DNA of 5,696 bases from DAOTZS01 sp034434335 (lineage in GTDB: Bacteria; Chloroflexota; Anaerolineae; CG2-30-64-16), in contig DAOTZS010000272.1 of the NCBI GenBank assembly GCA_034434335.1, positions 1 to 5,696 on the forward strand. Direction: 5' to 3'. Positions 4,969-5,696 of this stretch are shown here, one piece after another (within the stretch, counting starts at the first letter, position 1; each line of letters starts with the position of its first letter). Made by a program: the position numbers and the translations under genes. A model generated the notes under the pieces. The model searched no databases, was not told the DNA's origin, and saw nothing but the letters and a program-made list of their open reading frames with translations.

Positions 4969-5696
4969 ATGCTTGATGTTGATGCGGCCAGCCAGGCAAG
5001 CGGGGACGAGGAGTACCTGATCAGCCGCCTGGTGCGTCGCCTCCGGCCCAGGGAGGGCTGGCACGTATTGCTTTTGGGCCTGGTAGCAGTGGGCACCCTG
5101 CCGGCTTCGGCCATCGAGGGGCGGTTGGTGCCCGGCCTGGAGCCGGTCCTACTGCTCAGCAGCCTGGGGTTTCTATGCAGTTGGTGGTTTGCTCACCGAC
5201 GCCTTCCTGGCTGGGGCGCGGCTATCGTGATGGCTGCCCTGGGGGTGCTCGCGGACCTGATATGGGGCGTCCATGCCCTGGCCTTCTGGCCCTTGGTCCG
5301 GCAGTCGGCCACCTGGCTGATCTGGCTGGTGGGGAAGCGAGCTATTTCCGCGCCGGCCGTGACCTATTTTGGAGACCAGTGGGCCAGCCTGGCCACCTTT
5401 GCCCAGCGAGTGAGTTGGTGGCTGGCTGGCGTGTTCAGTGGCCAGGGGGTGGCCGATAATCTGGTGTTGATTGGCGTGGCTGGCTTGCTCGCCTGGGGTG
5501 TGGCGGCCTGGACCGGATGGTGGCTGGTGCGTAGGGGGCAGCCATTTGTCGCGCTGCTGCCGACCGGCCTGCTGCTGGCCCAACTGGTCTTCTACCTGGA
5601 CCAGGGCGTGCATTGGCTGGTGATCTACCTCGGCAGCATGGTGCTGCTGCTGGGCCTGGCTCGCCTGGAGTTGCTGATGCAACGTTGGGACGCGGC
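4969..5696 (+). CDS. Probable TgpA-like transglutaminase-family membrane protein, N-terminal part (3' partial)
   Basis: The frame is open from the ATG at 4969 to the window edge, giving 242 complete codons. GAGAGG ends 6 bp before the ATG. An acidic then basic cytoplasmic N-terminus (residues 1-30, ending LVRRLRPREGW) is followed by hydrophobic segments at about 32-48, 56-74, 82-101, 106-122, 163-186, 192-210 and 214-231, many Trp-rich. The stretch RRGQPFVALLPTGLLLAQ (188-205) and the basic linker after the last helix (ARLELLMQRW) resemble the membrane part of TgpA-like proteins, in which a soluble transglutaminase/protease-type domain follows. That catalytic domain would lie beyond the window, so the assignment depends on the membrane pattern and on the DUF58 gene just upstream, its usual neighbour. 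It is probably part of the same operon, although 311 bp of palindromic sequence separates the two. Confidence 0.68.
   Translation, partial: MLDVDAASQASGDEEYLISRLVRRLRPREGWHVLLLGLVAVGTLPASAIEGRLVPGLEPVLLLSSLGFLCSWWFAHRRLPGWGAAIVMAALGVLADLIWGVHALAFWPLVRQSATWLIWLVGKRAISAPAVTYFGDQWASLATFAQRVSWWLAGVFSGQGVADNLVLIGVAGLLAWGVAAWTGWWLVRRGQPFVALLPTGLLLAQLVFYLDQGVHWLVIYLGSMVLLLGLARLELLMQRWDA

Noticed and set aside
4779..5114. A 111-codon open frame on the minus strand across the palindromic region
   Set aside because: It has low-complexity Arg/Pro/Gly translation, covers repeat sequence and overlaps the start of the plus-strand membrane protein.
5173..5682. A 169-codon open frame on the minus strand
   Set aside because: It is antisense to the membrane protein that starts at 4969. 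Its Gln- and His-rich translation is what hydrophobic Leu/Trp-rich codons give in reverse.

Overview
The window is GC-rich, roughly 60% or more by eye, and densely coded. No taxonomic marker gene is present. Codon use, the paired DUF58 and transglutaminase-type genes, the 99-residue conserved protein and the abundance of GC-rich palindromes together suggest a bacterium such as a member of the Chloroflexota (Anaerolineae-like). That placement is an inference.

Layout: (1) 1-639, the 3' part of an ABC-transporter ATPase of the nitrate/sulfonate/taurine type. The window opens at the Walker A lysine codon. (2) 647-853, a 207-bp non-coding element with perfect 14-bp terminal inverted repeats starting GTAA and a perfect 8-bp target duplication. 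It looks like an IS66-type MITE that landed on the last base of the ABC stop codon. (3) 999-1298, a small conserved protein with its own promoter. It converges on (4) 1307-2062, minus strand, a class A beta-lactamase-like serine hydrolase. (5) 2063-2432, a divergent intergenic region with two outward-facing promoters and a run of five GC-rich hairpins lying in the presumed leader of the hydrolase mRNA. (6) 2433-3344, an EamA/DMT-family transporter, coupled by an ATGA overlap to (7) 3341-4657, a DUF58 protein. (8) 4658-4968, about 311 bp of non-coding palindromes: three copies of a GGGGCAAGCT-GGA-AGCTTGCCCC hairpin, the last two forming the ends of a larger inverted repeat. (9) 4969 to the window end, the membrane-embedded N-terminal half of what is probably a TgpA-like transglutaminase protein, cut by the window edge.

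Functionally, DUF58 plus a TgpA-like protein is a familiar pair, usually found with a MoxR ATPase that is not seen here. The transporter gene is translationally linked to the DUF58 gene. The remaining genes look independent. No CRISPR array, tRNA, rRNA or phage module is visible. The least ordinary signals are the non-coding elements: the IS66-like MITE, the hairpin array in the hydrolase leader, and the composite palindromic element that separates DUF58 from its usual partner.
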